A stretch of 64,000 bases of DNA from Syngnathus acus (Eukaryota; Chordata; Actinopteri; Syngnathiformes; Syngnathidae), in assembly GCF_901709675.1 (NCBI RefSeq), contig NC_051095.1, positions 8,769,956-8,833,955 of the forward strand, read 5' to 3'. Positions within the stretch are counted from its first letter, which is position 1. Every line of letters begins with the position of its first letter. Position numbers and translations under genes: made by a program. The notes beneath the pieces were generated by a model. That model worked only from the letters and a program-made list of their open reading frames with translations. It made no database searches and was not told where the DNA came from. Below, in pieces: positions 32,501 through 44,745 of this stretch.

Positions 32501-35442
32501 GGAATGCGACGACGTGCAATTCTCAGGGGTGAAGTTGAAATTTAAAACACCGAGACATTCATCAAAGGCTGGCGGCGGTCTCGGGGATTTGTTGCGCAGC
32601 TGAGGCCCTAGAGTCCAATCGGGTCCTTTAATTTAGTTGAATGTGGCACAAAAACTCATTGGAGGCATTCACACTCGGACAACAATTTAAAAAGCAGGGT
32701 TTTTTTTCTTTTGAGCTAATTTTATGGCTAAATAAGAAGGCATTTTGGTTGACATGATAACACCCAAGACTGTTAGTCATCCGATTTTGATTTTGGGGCA
32801 TTGGAGTCACATCAGCTTCATGTGGCGTAAATCCCAAACCCTCTTTCCAAGGCAGCAGAGACGACTAATAACAAGCACTGGCTGCTGATTTGCTTCCGTG
32901 CTCCATTTCTCCGCACCTCTTTCACTGGCTCTGCTTTGCATTTGCTCAGAATAATTTCAGATTGAGTGCAGATGATTTTTCTTTTTTTCGAGATAGAGTG
33001 AAAGACAATCTTGCTGGAGGAACAGGGGCCACTGGAGGGAAAATGTTAGGATGTGAGAAAGGATGGCTCATCGGAAGTTCAATTTTGTTCGATAATCTTG
33101 CTGGAGGAAAAGGGACCACTGGAGGGAAAATGTTAGGATGTGACAATGTGATGGTGAGGATGTAAGATGAGTTCATCGGAAGTTCAACGCAATCTATTCC
33201 ACGATGATTTTCTTTTTTAAATCTGTCATTGGAAATCAAATAAATGAAGGAATTGACAATAAAGCTGATTCTGATTCTAAATCACTTAGGGGTTGTTTGA
33301 GGCTTTAGTGTGCTGGGAGAGATCATCAGGTACGCTGCAGGAAATCATCCAATTCAGGTCAATTGATAAAAAAATGACTACCCACTTCAAATTATTTTTG
33401 CATCTTTTTATGCCAATGACGTATAATGACCTGCAAAACAATGAAATGAGCACAATTAATTTGTGAATCTACCTGTTGCTATTCATCAGAGGTGTCAAAT
33501 CCCGGTCCAGAAAGTAGCAACCCAAACACAGTTTTGCTTCAGCTACAAGTGTTTTGTACCAAACAAGGAGCCCGTTTACCAGCCATTGATTAGAAGCACT
33601 TGCAGCTAACACCAAACTGTGGCTGGTTTGCTGCTTTGAACCTGTATTTGACACCTTTGACAACAGTTTTGTGTTCAAATAAACACGTTCACATTTCATC
33701 TGTTTTTGTAAATTGGGACAAATCCTTATTTCAATGTTAATTTTTATTGAGAGTGTTGTTTTGAGAATTTTTACCAAATTAAATATGTGACATGTCTTGA
33801 TAAAGGTTGGCTAGCACTGGGTGGTCACATTCTATACAGCCGTATAATATAGTTATATCATGGGGTGTAATGGTCCTGGGAAAAAAAAGCAATAAAATGT
33901 AACACCTGTTTTTCTGAGTTTGGTCATGTATGGGATTTAAACTCGCAAGGTCGCTTGGAACATATTGTAAAGAACATTTTAGACTTTACGTCCCCTTAAA
34001 AGCATAGTATAATATATACAAAAATAATTATGTCTTAGCTATAGTTAGTGTTTTTTTATTTACATTTTCTGATTTTGAACCCTGTTTCTTCAATATTTAG
34101 TATATAATTAAGTAGAAAGCCATGTTAGCTCTATCGAGGACCCGGCCTGGGACATATTGGTGACTGTAGGGAACACGTTAGCTTGTATCTCCCCTAACCC
34201 TAAACTCCCCGACTTGAACATCTTCTGCCTGTCTGCAGCTTCAAGCGCTGAAAGGAGAAATTGACTTTGACACGAATACTGTCTCGCATTCAGGTGCTTA
34301 CATGCCAAAGAGTTGTAACCCCGCTTCTGAGCGCAACCTCGACCCTACTGTGAACTTGCGAGTGGGATTTATGCCTGCTCCATCATTTAGACTTCATGAA
34401 GTTTTCGCCACATTAAAGTCATCGCTGACATCATAGCTGACATCATAGCTGACATCAGTAAATCTCAGTGATGTTTACCGACTAGAGAATGTAAGTAATT
34501 ACCTCTGGGTTGGGGGATTTGTTTTCTTGGTGTTTTCTTTTTTTTTTTGCTTTAAGGTCTGTCTGACATTGTGGAAATTTTTGCTAGATAAGACGGTCTC
34601 TTAGTTTGGCCAGACGCTTGATGCTGCTACTCATCTGATGCCAAGAATGGCTTAGGCGGACAGATCAATCCAGATTGCGACGATGTTGACTCCAGCGGTG
34701 GTGTTGATTGATGATTCATGAGTAGTTACCGATACCAAGCACCAATACCACAAGTACTTCTGATACAAAGAAATTCCCCACCATAAAACAATGCCATAGA
34801 ATTCTAAAATAATGTGTACCTCAATATAGCAGTCTTCCTTAAAATAATAGGAAATGAACGGCAATTTTTTTGTCCTTTTAATTTCTTGATCAGTAACTAA
34901 AACAAATTATTTACCAAATATTTCATCCTCCACTGTTGTGGTTTTTAAACTCATGTTCGCTACTGGAAGTTGTTACAAACCAGAACTTTTCCTGCTATAA
35001 AGTTTTTTGGAAGCCGGTATTGATCAGTGATTCCAGGTTGTAAAATACACTATTTTCCTAACCCGGTCACACACCGGACTTTTTCCCTCTGCTTCACTGG
35101 TTATTTATCGAAATGTTGCACGTAAAGCAAAAATATGTTTTGCTGGAATCCTAAATGAGGAAGCTGTTTGCTTTTTATGGGTACGTAAATTTGTGAGAAG
35201 AGGCCGCTTCGGCACGTCTTCCCAGCGCCTGCTGGCACATATCTGATGCGCGCATGTTTCTTATTCTGAGTTCCCGTCACGCGCATATTTTCTGTTTATT
35301 GTTTTAGATCTTCCTCACTCAGTTTATTTTTTTGCCCTCAGGCGGGGAGTACTATCATCAGATACCAAAAACCTCCTTGAAGATTAAAAAGTCTGCAGCC
35401 GGGATGTGCAAACCACAGTGTGGAATACAGTGGAAGCGAAAG
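26571..35442 (+). CDS. coiled-coil protein, not identified (partial, 5' and 3' ends not found)
   Basis: Exons 26571-26722, 26862-27019, 27932-28191, 28355-28442, 29293-29405, 29644-29793 and 30641-30707 have GT-AG borders and compatible phases at every join. Two further exons, 34239-34293 and 35342-35442, also fit in phase but are less certain. The translation is rich in Glu, Leu, Gln and Arg with heptad-like spacing (LREL, LEKLRDANKMLTEELMDL), typical of a long coiled coil. It begins with a basic stretch (KPKRRAMRRFFRAQ) and ends in an acidic segment (SSWDTDEEMNINYEE). No catalytic domain is visible, and I recognise no family. An ATG at 26632 is a possible start, but an upstream exon is equally likely. 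Function: unknown; cytoskeletal, centrosomal or scaffold proteins often look like this. There is no stop in the joined frame, so the 3' end is missing or further right. Confidence 0.65.
29941..30535. mobile_element. non-autonomous element with GTGTGAAGGCG ends and a repetitive core
   Basis: The left end GTGTGAAGGCGAAGGC and the right end CCGCCTTCACAC are inverted. A partial extra copy of the left end is at 29889. Between them, units of the kind CGATTCAA.CCGTTCCAA...TTAAACTGTTCATC repeat about three times with divergence. It lies inside an intron of the coiled-coil gene. Confidence 0.5.
30888..31450. repeat. degenerate repeat block with a C-tract
   Basis: Phrases such as AATGTTCAAGTATT, GGACAA.TAA and GATGATTGTCTTTTGGA recur in diverged copies (for example 31104 and 31314). 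A run of cytosines lies at 31032-31062. Intronic or intergenic; no coding sequence. Confidence 0.5.
31451..34238. other. no recognisable gene; minor repeats
   Basis: Between two candidate exons of the coiled-coil gene. It holds a direct repeat (33005-33186) and a retroposon-like tail with AATAAAGCTGATTCTGATTC at 33257-33280. Nothing else is supported. Confidence 0.4.
33005..33186. repeat. two-unit direct repeat
   Basis: Units starting AATCTTGCTGGAGGAA (near 33007 and 33090) continue with CCACTGGAGGGAAAATGTTAG and end CATCGGAAGTTCAA. The period is about 85 bases. Confidence 0.85.
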
Positions 35443-37849
35443 GTGAACAAAAGTGCTGGTTTGGAGTTTACTCACAGTTTTGTGGTAAAAAGCATCCTCA
35501 AAATTCAAATAAAATGATCATATTATGGCATTAGCAAATCAACAAGCGTGATTTGATTTGGCTTATAAATGTACTGAATAGAGCCAATTTTAAACTGATT
35601 GACATATTGAAGTGTCTGAAGCCACTAGTTTTGCTTGGTTTGATTTTATGCTGCAGTGTTTAATTTCTTTCTACAAATCAAAGAGAAAATATGCAGAAAT
35701 ATATAAAGAAAATATCCTATAGAAAAATTATACGAGTATGTCAATGTCGATGAAGACATTTTTTTTGTCTATGCTGAAAATAATTTCATACTTTTCTGAA
35801 ATGATCATTAAAAATAATAGATGGTTTTTTTTTTTAAGTAGATCAATGAAGTTCTATTTTTGGGTAAGAAAAAAGTCCTAATACTTACTATGAGAACAAT
35901 GGCACAAATCTTTTAGAATAAAATTCTGTTGAGAGAAGAATATCAAATTTAAAAAATAATGATATAATGGCTTTTAATAATAGTTTACTAGTTTAATTAT
36001 AGTTCTTTTCTCAAGAAAAAAAATATAATGAAGTAATGACATATTTTCTGTCACCTTTTGATCGTGTCTACTAAACACATAACTGACATGAAGGCCAATT
36101 TGTGGTTGACCATTCATGAGTTAACTAAACTGTAGGTTTAGTGATGGCTATACTTGCCAGATGTGGTAGAAATCAGATTGATATCAGATTCTTAAAATTG
36201 GCAAGTTAATTGTGACCCAAGTTCCACTCTTTCCTGAATGCACTCATCATCTAAAGACCTTGCCATCTGTCGTAGCACAATGCTGTGCACATGGATGTGC
36301 GTGAACCCTAACTGGCTCAGCCCATGGGTAACGGTGGGGGCCCCCCAGATATGCGCTCGGATGGTCGTGTGAGCAGGTGATGCGCGGTGTGGAGGTCGTT
36401 CCAGTTTTTAAACTGGAAAAGTCTGTTACTGTCATACGGAGGCCAACGTCAGCCGCCGGCCTGCGGGACAGATGTGTTCCACGTGGAGCGTTCCCGTCTG
36501 CGGACTGTTTACACTGGCTGCTTAAGATGGGCTCATAGCAGTATTCCAGTGAAAGTATGACTAGTATTCTCAGTAGTTGTTCCCAGGATAATTTTTCTAA
36601 TTCACACAGACTAGCGGCTAAACTTTAAGAAGGAAAAGAATTTCAAATGGAAGACTATTCCTTTGCTGTTTTTCTTTAACTGTATTGTGATGCTATGACA
36701 AAAAGAGACATGAAATTGATCTTAATAAGACACAGGTACGGTTAACACCACCTATTTGCGGTTTACTTTTTACAAATTTGCTTCTTTCTTCTGCGGAGGT
36801 TATTCTCAGCTATTTGTGTAATCCCTGCACATTTGTTGGGGACCCTTCTGTAATTCTCCAAGATGGCACAAGATGGCTCCAAAGTCATGGCTAACAGGTT
36901 AGTTGGCTAATTGGTGTAAAGGACTTAATTATGTTGGAGTGATACATCTTGGCTGTTCTTAGATATTTTGCATGTCTAAAAGGATCTAAGTTTAGAATGT
37001 TTAGAATTTCTGGGTCTTTTTTGGAAAATCAAATCTCTTTTACTTTTTACCATCAATGCTATAAGCTCAAGATATTTGAATGCTTTAGATCACATTTTTT
37101 TGTGTATTCAATTCATATATACTGTCCACATAAGCAAAACAATGTGGCCAAATTATGTTTAAAACAGCAAATTGCTAATATAAAGGCATTCATTAGCATT
37201 CCTGCTAACAACTCAAGTAGGCGTAAGATACCCCACTATAAGGATACTATTACAAGTCATTATATTTTCAATTCACTGCTTTACTTCATTTTAAATGCAA
37301 TGACAGTTAAAAATGATATTTAGAGCAGTGTCTCCCACAATTGTATTAGCCAAAGCACATAGTTTACATTCATAAAATTCACTAAACACCATCAAACAAA
37401 AACACTTGAATCATGATGATATCATCTCAATTTACTCATTCTTGAAAATGCGGGTCTGTGAAGTTAAGCTATTAAGCTATTAGGCTATTATTCTGTTATT
37501 TAAATGGCAGCAGCTGTATATACAGGTCAATTGTACCTTTTCCCATCAAGTGGAAGAGCATTTAACTATTCTTTTGATCACGTTCCGTCATAAATAGATG
37601 TAGATTGATACATTATTATTAGTAGACAAATATGTTTTTGGACCAATCTAGTGAAACTGGAAAACAGTAGTTGGGAATCACTGACTTCAAGCATTGCCTG
37701 TACAGTTAAGAATATTTTTCTGATGCATTTCAATGAGGAATAGCTGGGTCGATTGCAGACTTTAATGATGCAGTACTTGTCAACTTATTTCATGTGTAGT
37801 CAAATACAAGGTGTGCCAGGTTGTAAACAGTCTCTTCACTGTTTTATTT

Positions 37850-37897
37850 GTGTGTGTGTGTGTGTGTGTGTGCATGCGTGCGTGTGTGTGTGTGCAT
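37850..37897. repeat. (GT)n microsatellite with GCAT interruptions
   Basis: GT units broken by GCATGCGTGC. The cysteine/valine frames here are repeat artefacts. Confidence 0.9.
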
Positions 37898-38562
37898 GCA
37901 AAAACATCTGCAATCTATTTTCTCTCAGAACTGAAATGGCTGTTGGGTGCCAGGGCACGACTGTTTCCGGCCCCATTGCCCCCACCTCCATTTAGATTTT
38001 TCTTTTCTTGAGACAGATTGGTCACACTTTGTCACTTTAAAAACAGCGGAGGACATGTAAGGGACACTGAGTGGTCTTCATGGTTTGACTGAAGGACAAC
38101 TGAAGACTTATCCATTGAGGACTACATCACAGGCTTCATTTCCATTCATTAATGGCACGAGATGTATACTACACCGAATGGTGAAATTGATGGCTCTATT
38201 GTTTTACTTGTTTCTCAATGTAGCCCTTTTATATAGGGCAAGTAATTATATTATTTTTATTTTATTTTTTTTAAATGGTCATTGACACATCCTAGACATC
38301 CCTAAATTCCTGGTGTGGAGCACACACACATATTTAAACTGATTTAAATGAACAGTACATTATTATTTACCATTTTATTGAGTTATTTATTAAATTGCTA
38401 AATATTACACCAAATGAAGTTAAAACGAAGTTGAAAATCAATATTCAAACAATACTGTACATCTAAATGTATGCATTAAACACCTGGTTGTCCCATTGGT
38501 ATATGTGCCGTGCTTTGTTACAGCTCCAGCTGTTATTAAATGCTCTATATAAATAAAGTTGC

Positions 38563-38669
38563 ATTGTATTGTATTGTATTGTATTGTATTGTATTGTATT
38601 GTATTGTATTGTATTGTGTTGTATTGTGTTGTATTGTATTGTATTGTATTGTATTGTATTGTATTGTAT
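38563..38669. repeat. (GTATT)n pentanucleotide array at a retroposon-like tail
   Basis: About 21 ATTGT units with two single-base variants follow CTATATAAATAAAGTTG, a common 3' end of fish LINEs or SINEs. The array probably expanded from that tail. It creates a 36-residue (IVLYC)n open frame that should not be called a gene. Confidence 0.9.
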
Positions 38670-39099
38670 AATTACAATGAAAAAGGTGGACTTTTTTTAA
38701 ATAAGTGGGGGGAAAAAATGAATGAGGAGAATCTGCTGTTTTACCTCAATTGGCCTCTTAATGTCGCTGTTGCACCACGATTTGGCCCCCAAAAATGAGG
38801 GCCAGCTTGGTATGCTCTGAAAGAGACAGAGACCAAATGTGTGTTCAATTAGCAGCCCAGTCAACACCATTGTCTCAGTTGGAATGTCGGTCCGGTTTTA
38901 AGATAAGAGTCTTCCTTCTTTTATCTCACACTTGAAATCCCACTCAAGAAAGCAAAGACATAACGACAACAGCTTCACTTTCTTTCGTCGCTCTTTGAAT
39001 GGATGGCAACAGTTTTACATCGTGTTTTTCTTTCCATCCTTTTGTGCTAACACAACAAAACCTAACAATAAAAGCAAAACAGATGGACAATTTATTTCT

Positions 39100-39960
39100 A
39101 AAACAGCAGAGAACACAAATGTAGATGCTGTTTAATTGCTAATTGTGGCAAATTCACAGTTAAGTGCATCCAGAGGCGAACACGCAGGAACCCGTTTAAT
39201 GAACGCTAACAGCAAATAACAATACCAATACAACTTGAAGGAAAAGCAAAACAGATGACCAGTGTAAGAGTAAATAAAGCAGAAGGCGGACTACTAACTT
39301 TGGCCAATTCACTGCTAACACACATCTAAAGGCGAACATATTAGATCACACACCAAAGTGAGAGTAGCAGTAGCTAATGATTAAAACTCCCCAAAGTAAT
39401 GCCCTTTAAGATGGGAAAGGATCACATGATTATTTCCATCATTTTATAACCATGTTCAAGATCAAATGTTCAATTGCTCTTTCACCTTTGCTCATGTCAC
39501 AACCAACAGTCACTTGAAATGCTCTGATATCAAATATTAATATTCTAACAAACTGCCAAGACTGGCTACTTTACGGTAATGTACATCCAGCAGCGAATAC
39601 GCTGTTAGCTCACGGCAAACTTGGGCTAATAGTGGCGAACGATATCAATATAACAGAATAAAATAGCCTAAACAAAACAAAAACAAACAAAAAATAAATT
39701 ATTTATTTGTAAAACAGCAAAGAACACTACAGTCCTAACAAACTGCTAATGCAGGCCAGTACATGGCTAACACACACGTCGAGGCTAACACACGGTAGCA
39801 CATAGCAAATCTAGGCTAATTCACTGTTAACGTGCAGCTAACAGTAGCTAATAAAAATAAAAACAACACCATTTATGTCTAAAACAGCAATCTGCTAACA
39901 TTGCCCAACTTTCTGCTAACACACAACCAGAGGCGAACACGTGGTTGAAGCTAGAAGATG
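39100..39960. repeat. degenerate array with GCTAACA and AGGCGAACACG motifs
   Basis: The phrases CTGCTAACACACA, CCAGAGGCGAACACG and AGTAGCTAAT recur at irregular spacing (39164, 39315, 39577, 39740, 39850, 39914). The copies are diverged. No coding sequence is seen. Confidence 0.5.
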
Positions 39961-41339
39961 AATATAGTTAACTCCAAATCTAATTAATATAGGAACTATT
40001 TTTCCCTAATTATATACAAATTAACCAGGGCTTGGATGAAATTTTGTTCCATTTTATGGCATAACAGAAAGAGTACAAAAATACACCTGAAAGTTGCAAA
40101 TAGGTAAATTCAGCAAATCGCTGAGGAGAGTTTCAAGAGAAAAAATATGCAATTTGGTGAATTTGTTTGCTTTGCCTTGGCTCGTATCTTTTCGCTTTAA
40201 ATCAGCAGTGCTTGCGTGTTCCCTCGCGTTTTCCTTCGTTATCAATGTGTTTGCAGTGTGTTAGCCATCTCTTAATGTGTGTTTACTCACTGTAGACTTC
40301 TGTTTGCTGTGTGTAATGTAATATATCTTCTTGTGGGTGTGTGTCGACAATTTGTTAGCTTAAGCGATTTGTCCGCTTTCAATTTCTCTATTTGTGGTGT
40401 TTGCAGTGTTTTAGCCTTTGGATAGGTCCGAGTTGTGAAATGACCACAGCACTACCTCCTATTTTAAATGTAAATTAGGATTCTGTTTTGCTTCTATTAT
40501 GAGTTTCGGTGTTTTTGCTGGCCACCGTTAGTTGTGCATTAGAGGTGCCTTAGCCTTGTTATTCCACCCACCTAAACCCAATGAGCCATTGTGTGAAATA
40601 TGGGAGGCACTTCTGGTGGGCGAAACTGGGTTTTTATTTCTACGGGAGTTGTTGGCGCGACTCCATTTTCTATGAAAGTTACAGACTTGAACATTTCAAT
40701 CTCCCTTCCGCCAAATCTAGCGGGCTCGGAGGATGACAACAATCGTAACTCTGTTGATTAAGACGTGAGGAATTTGAAAAGATCTGAGCTGTATTTATAC
40801 CTACACATTATAAAGTTAGTCGCGTGTAGTTAAAAGAGGGTGGACATTTAGCGAAGAAGACGTAGTAATTGTTTGCAGACAAATAACATGGTAACCACAT
40901 GACCGCGACGCTTCTTGTAAACAAATCTCACATCAGTTGATGTCATACAGCTGCAATCATTCTTCAAAATTTACGTGAAAATATCTGCGTATGTCAACTT
41001 CAAACGCCCGCGGCACACATTAGAACTATTGGCTTTAATATTTTGAAATTTATGAGCAAAATGTCTTCCTCGACACTCAGCAGATACCGTCCATAAAATT
41101 CAAAATATTGTGCCAATCCTAATAATTGTGTTCGACAAATACTAGTCCGCCACACATTTAAACAATACCGATTGTAATGAAAGCATTCATTTCTGTTTAG
41201 ACCTAATTTAGCCATCTATTTAGCTTGCATTAAAAAAATGATTATTTTAGTCATTTTTAGCCTCAGTTTGCTGAGTACCATTGCTTACCTGGAAGATAGT
41301 ACTGTATTACCAAAACTATTGTGTCACACAAGTGCGCAA

Positions 41340-41421
41340 ACACACACACACACACATGCACACACGCACATGCACACACACACAAACACACACTCCCACA
41401 CACAACACACACACACACACA
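41340..41421. repeat. (CA)n microsatellite, interrupted
   Basis: CA units broken by TGCACACGCACATG and AACACACACTCC. Confidence 0.9.
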
Positions 41422-41788
41422 CGGTAGGCTCCTGCAGTGTGGGGTTGAGGTCATGTTCTTTGTGCATCTTATAAACCTTTGCTTTAACTTTGGCATGGCA
41501 CTATGACACAATAAAACAAAATCCCTCCAGCAAATCCCCCCCACAGCATTTTTTTTTTTGTCTCCAAAGTCATTTTCAGGCTTTTCCAAAAAACACTCCC
41601 ATCTTGCCTCGGCTCATCCAAAAGTATGTTTTTAATAAAACTCAAACATGGTGCGTGGCACACACAGGGCGGCCGCTATGGCGAGGAATATGTTTGCAAT
41701 TAAAGAAATATTAATGCGCTGGTGAGTCAATGTTATGTGCTGATGTTGTCATGGGCTTTGTGCACGTTGCCTGGTAGCACCACTGTGA

Positions 41789-41914
41789 GAACACGAGCGA
41801 TTGGTTGGAAACAATAGTACAATTCAAATTTGTTTATCAAGATTAAATTAAGAACACGAGCGACTGGTTGGAAACAATTGTACAATTCAAATTTGTTTAT
41901 CAAGATTAAATTAA
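41789..41914. repeat. 63-bp tandem pair
   Basis: Units 41789-41851 and 41852-41914 both start GAACACGAGCGA and differ at about two positions. Confidence 0.9.
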
Positions 41915-41991
41915 CATCAGTATCTAGATTGATTGAAAACACATTTATTAAAATCAAAACGTGAAGAAACCGGGACAAGCGATACAGATAA

Positions 41992-42022
41992 TGGATGGAT
42001 GGATGGATGGATGGATGGATGG
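41992..42022. repeat. (GGAT)n, probable SINE tail
   Basis: GGAT units follow GACAAGCGATACAGATAAT, which resembles the 3' end of the local SINE family. Confidence 0.7.
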
Positions 42023-43107
42023 AATTGTTTCACGCTATGTTAGGTGATGTTACGTTATGTTACCTTATCTCAAACATTTTGCTATGTTGTGTGATTATGT
42101 TAGCTATATTTTAACACAATTTGTTAAATAGCTGTTGTGTTCCATTAAGTTGTGTTATGTTATTTCATGCGGCATTATGTTATATGCTGTTATATTATGA
42201 ACTCATCTTGATGCACTTTCGAGTAAAACAATTAGACTTGTTTTGATTTGATTTCATTTTAATCTTTTAACCAAATGTCCGATTAAAATTAATTGTTCTT
42301 ACGCCACAAAATTTAAATGTATTTCAATTGTCCCATAGTATTAATTATTTAAATATCATAGTGCTAGGATGCTATTTCTATCTATTTCTAATTGAATGTA
42401 CGCTCATAAATTTGCTAACTTCCTCTTTATGCGTTTTATTAAAAAGGTACTAACGATTACCAAATGATTGTCTCTAAAGGTTATCACAATGTGTACATTT
42501 CTACTGTAGATTTGTGATACCTTCCATGTTCTTGTGTATACGGTGTTGCTTCCTGTCGATGAGAGTACGAATCCAAAGTCCACGCAGCAAATGGAAACAA
42601 CGTGTGTGAAAACATTCCACATGTGATGTGCGTGACTTAGTATGAAGGAGAGCTTATTAGCGTGTACCTTTTGTATATGTACACATGTTCTGTGCGAGAG
42701 TAAATCCATCTCCACTGGCTGGCTGAGGTCCGGGCCAAGAAGACGCGGGTGACATGGGAATCGAACCATCTGCATCTCCTCCTGCTGCTCTGCCGCCGTT
42801 GAGTAACTTGCTCCAGCTGCCTCCCTCTCTATGGAAAAGAAAGTCCAGGGATGCTCCCCGACGCACGGCCGTATAAAACAATGAGAGACAGTGGGAAAAG
42901 TCAGGGCTGGGTCAGACTGCGCACATGTCTGGCCTCTTGTTTGATTTACCACTCCGTACTTTAGAGAATCACTTGGGATGTTAAGCAATCGAGATGCTGA
43001 AAATCAAGTTCACAATTGTAATTGCCTGACGCAAAGTTACACCACGTAATGCTATGACATTACATTACTCTAGGTTTGTTGTGTTAGGCTGAGTTATGTT
43101 ACGATAT

Positions 43108-43220
43108 GTTACCATATTTTCCGCACTATAAGGCGCACCTAAAATGCACCAATTTTCTCAAAAGCCGACAGTGCGCCTTATAATCCGGTGCGCCTTATAT
43201 ATGGACCAATATGGATTCGT
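43108..43220 (+). mobile_element. solo end of the 14871-15460 transposon family
   Basis: ACCATATTTTCCGCACTATA, then GGCGCACCTAAAA and two GTGCGCCTTATA motifs, match the left end of the element at 14871. No matching right end is found nearby. Confidence 0.7.
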
Positions 43221-44519
43221 GGATGAGGATTAATTTATTAAAGTAAGCTTTACGTGTTTATTTTGTGTGTTGTGTGATATTAACGTTTGAGCAACGTTGA
43301 GTTATTGATATATTGTTATTGTTTTCACTATTTCGAGTGTTACTATATCGTGATTGGCTTATTTTAATATTATTATATATACTATATATATATATAAATT
43401 ATTATTTAATATTAAATTATTAGAATTTTTTGAATGAGTCATTTGATCATCAAAAAGTTCACATTTTGCTCCCACATTTCTGGTCAGACCACAGTCACGG
43501 CTCAAGCAGGGTTCTCATTCATACTTCCACACCAAAACTATCATATATTCATATACAAATTTACATATATGTATAAAAGTTAATGCATATTTGTATTAGT
43601 TTTATTCATACATTGGGTGATACTGTGTGAGACAAAAGGTTTGAAGAGGCTCATTTGAGTCGTTATTTTGGTACATAGAGCACTGGCTTTAAATTTGTAC
43701 GGACAAGGCAAACCCAATTCTATGTTGTAGCATCTCTTTCATTTTGGGGTTTCTTTATTTAACGACACCGTACTTTTTCAACTTATTTTTTCGAGTAAGA
43801 ACATACAGTAGTCAGCATCTGGTTCAGCTTCAAACATCATAAATCTGCCGCCATGTTTCCTGGCTACAGAAACGCTCCTCGGCGATTTGCAGAAAATTGC
43901 CAGGGCAAGTGCTGCCTTGGACCTTGTTCACGGGGGCCCGGGGCCAAGAGCGTCACCCTTGTAAGTCGCAATGGCAGACAGGTTAAACACACTTTACACT
44001 GAACACGGATGATTACCGTATCCAAAAACAAGCAAAAGATTATCTTGCTCCCGCGCTATTTTCTGCATCAAATTGTCGAAAGGCAGCGTGCCAAAGCACT
44101 TTAGGACCACAAGCTCCCTGAAGAAAAACAATGTATTCAGGTGGAATAAAGAGCATCTATTCACTGCTTTTGAGTTTCTGCATTAAAACTACCCTGGCAC
44201 AGGAAAATCCAGGTACTTTGAGTGTCAATTAACCCGGGTGGCACGGTGTCAATGGCTTGCGGTTGAGCCTGCGACCGCAGAGGGGCTTTTGGAAAATGTC
44301 TGGCTGTGAAAGACAGGACGAGTCTTGTGGGCAAGCAGATGGGAGGTGTGGGTTCTGGTGTTTTTTCCACAGTGTCTAATAAAGGATCCTTCTCCAGATC
44401 TATGTAGTGTCACGGATCGTTCAATATCTTCATTTAGTGATAAACAATGGGCGTTCGTAGCTACCAGAAATCGGCTTCAGGATTAGAGGCCGGCTGGTTC
44501 ATGATGGCTGGCAGTGAAT

Positions 44520-44745
44520 CCAACTTCTGACACCAATGCGGTGCTCAGGTCTTACGTCATGTCCTGAAAAACTGACACCTCAAGCCAATCCTACTTCTGA
44601 CACCTGAGTAGAGAAAGGCCTTTTGAATGAATGATTCTTTCTTAGAAAGAGCTGAATGTTGATCCCACTTCTGACTGCCTCCTCGAACAGATGTTCTCAA
44701 ATTTGTATCGTGCTGGTAATCCTACTTCTGACACCATTGTGCCCC
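44520..44745. repeat. degenerate CTACTTCTGACACC repeats
   Basis: AACTTCTGACACC, CTACTTCTGACACCTGAG, CCACTTCTGACTGCC and CTACTTCTGACACCATTG recur about every 70 bases. Confidence 0.5.

Noticed and set aside
38559-38798. A 79-residue frame starting MHCIVLYC
   Set aside because: It is the pentanucleotide repeat read in one frame.
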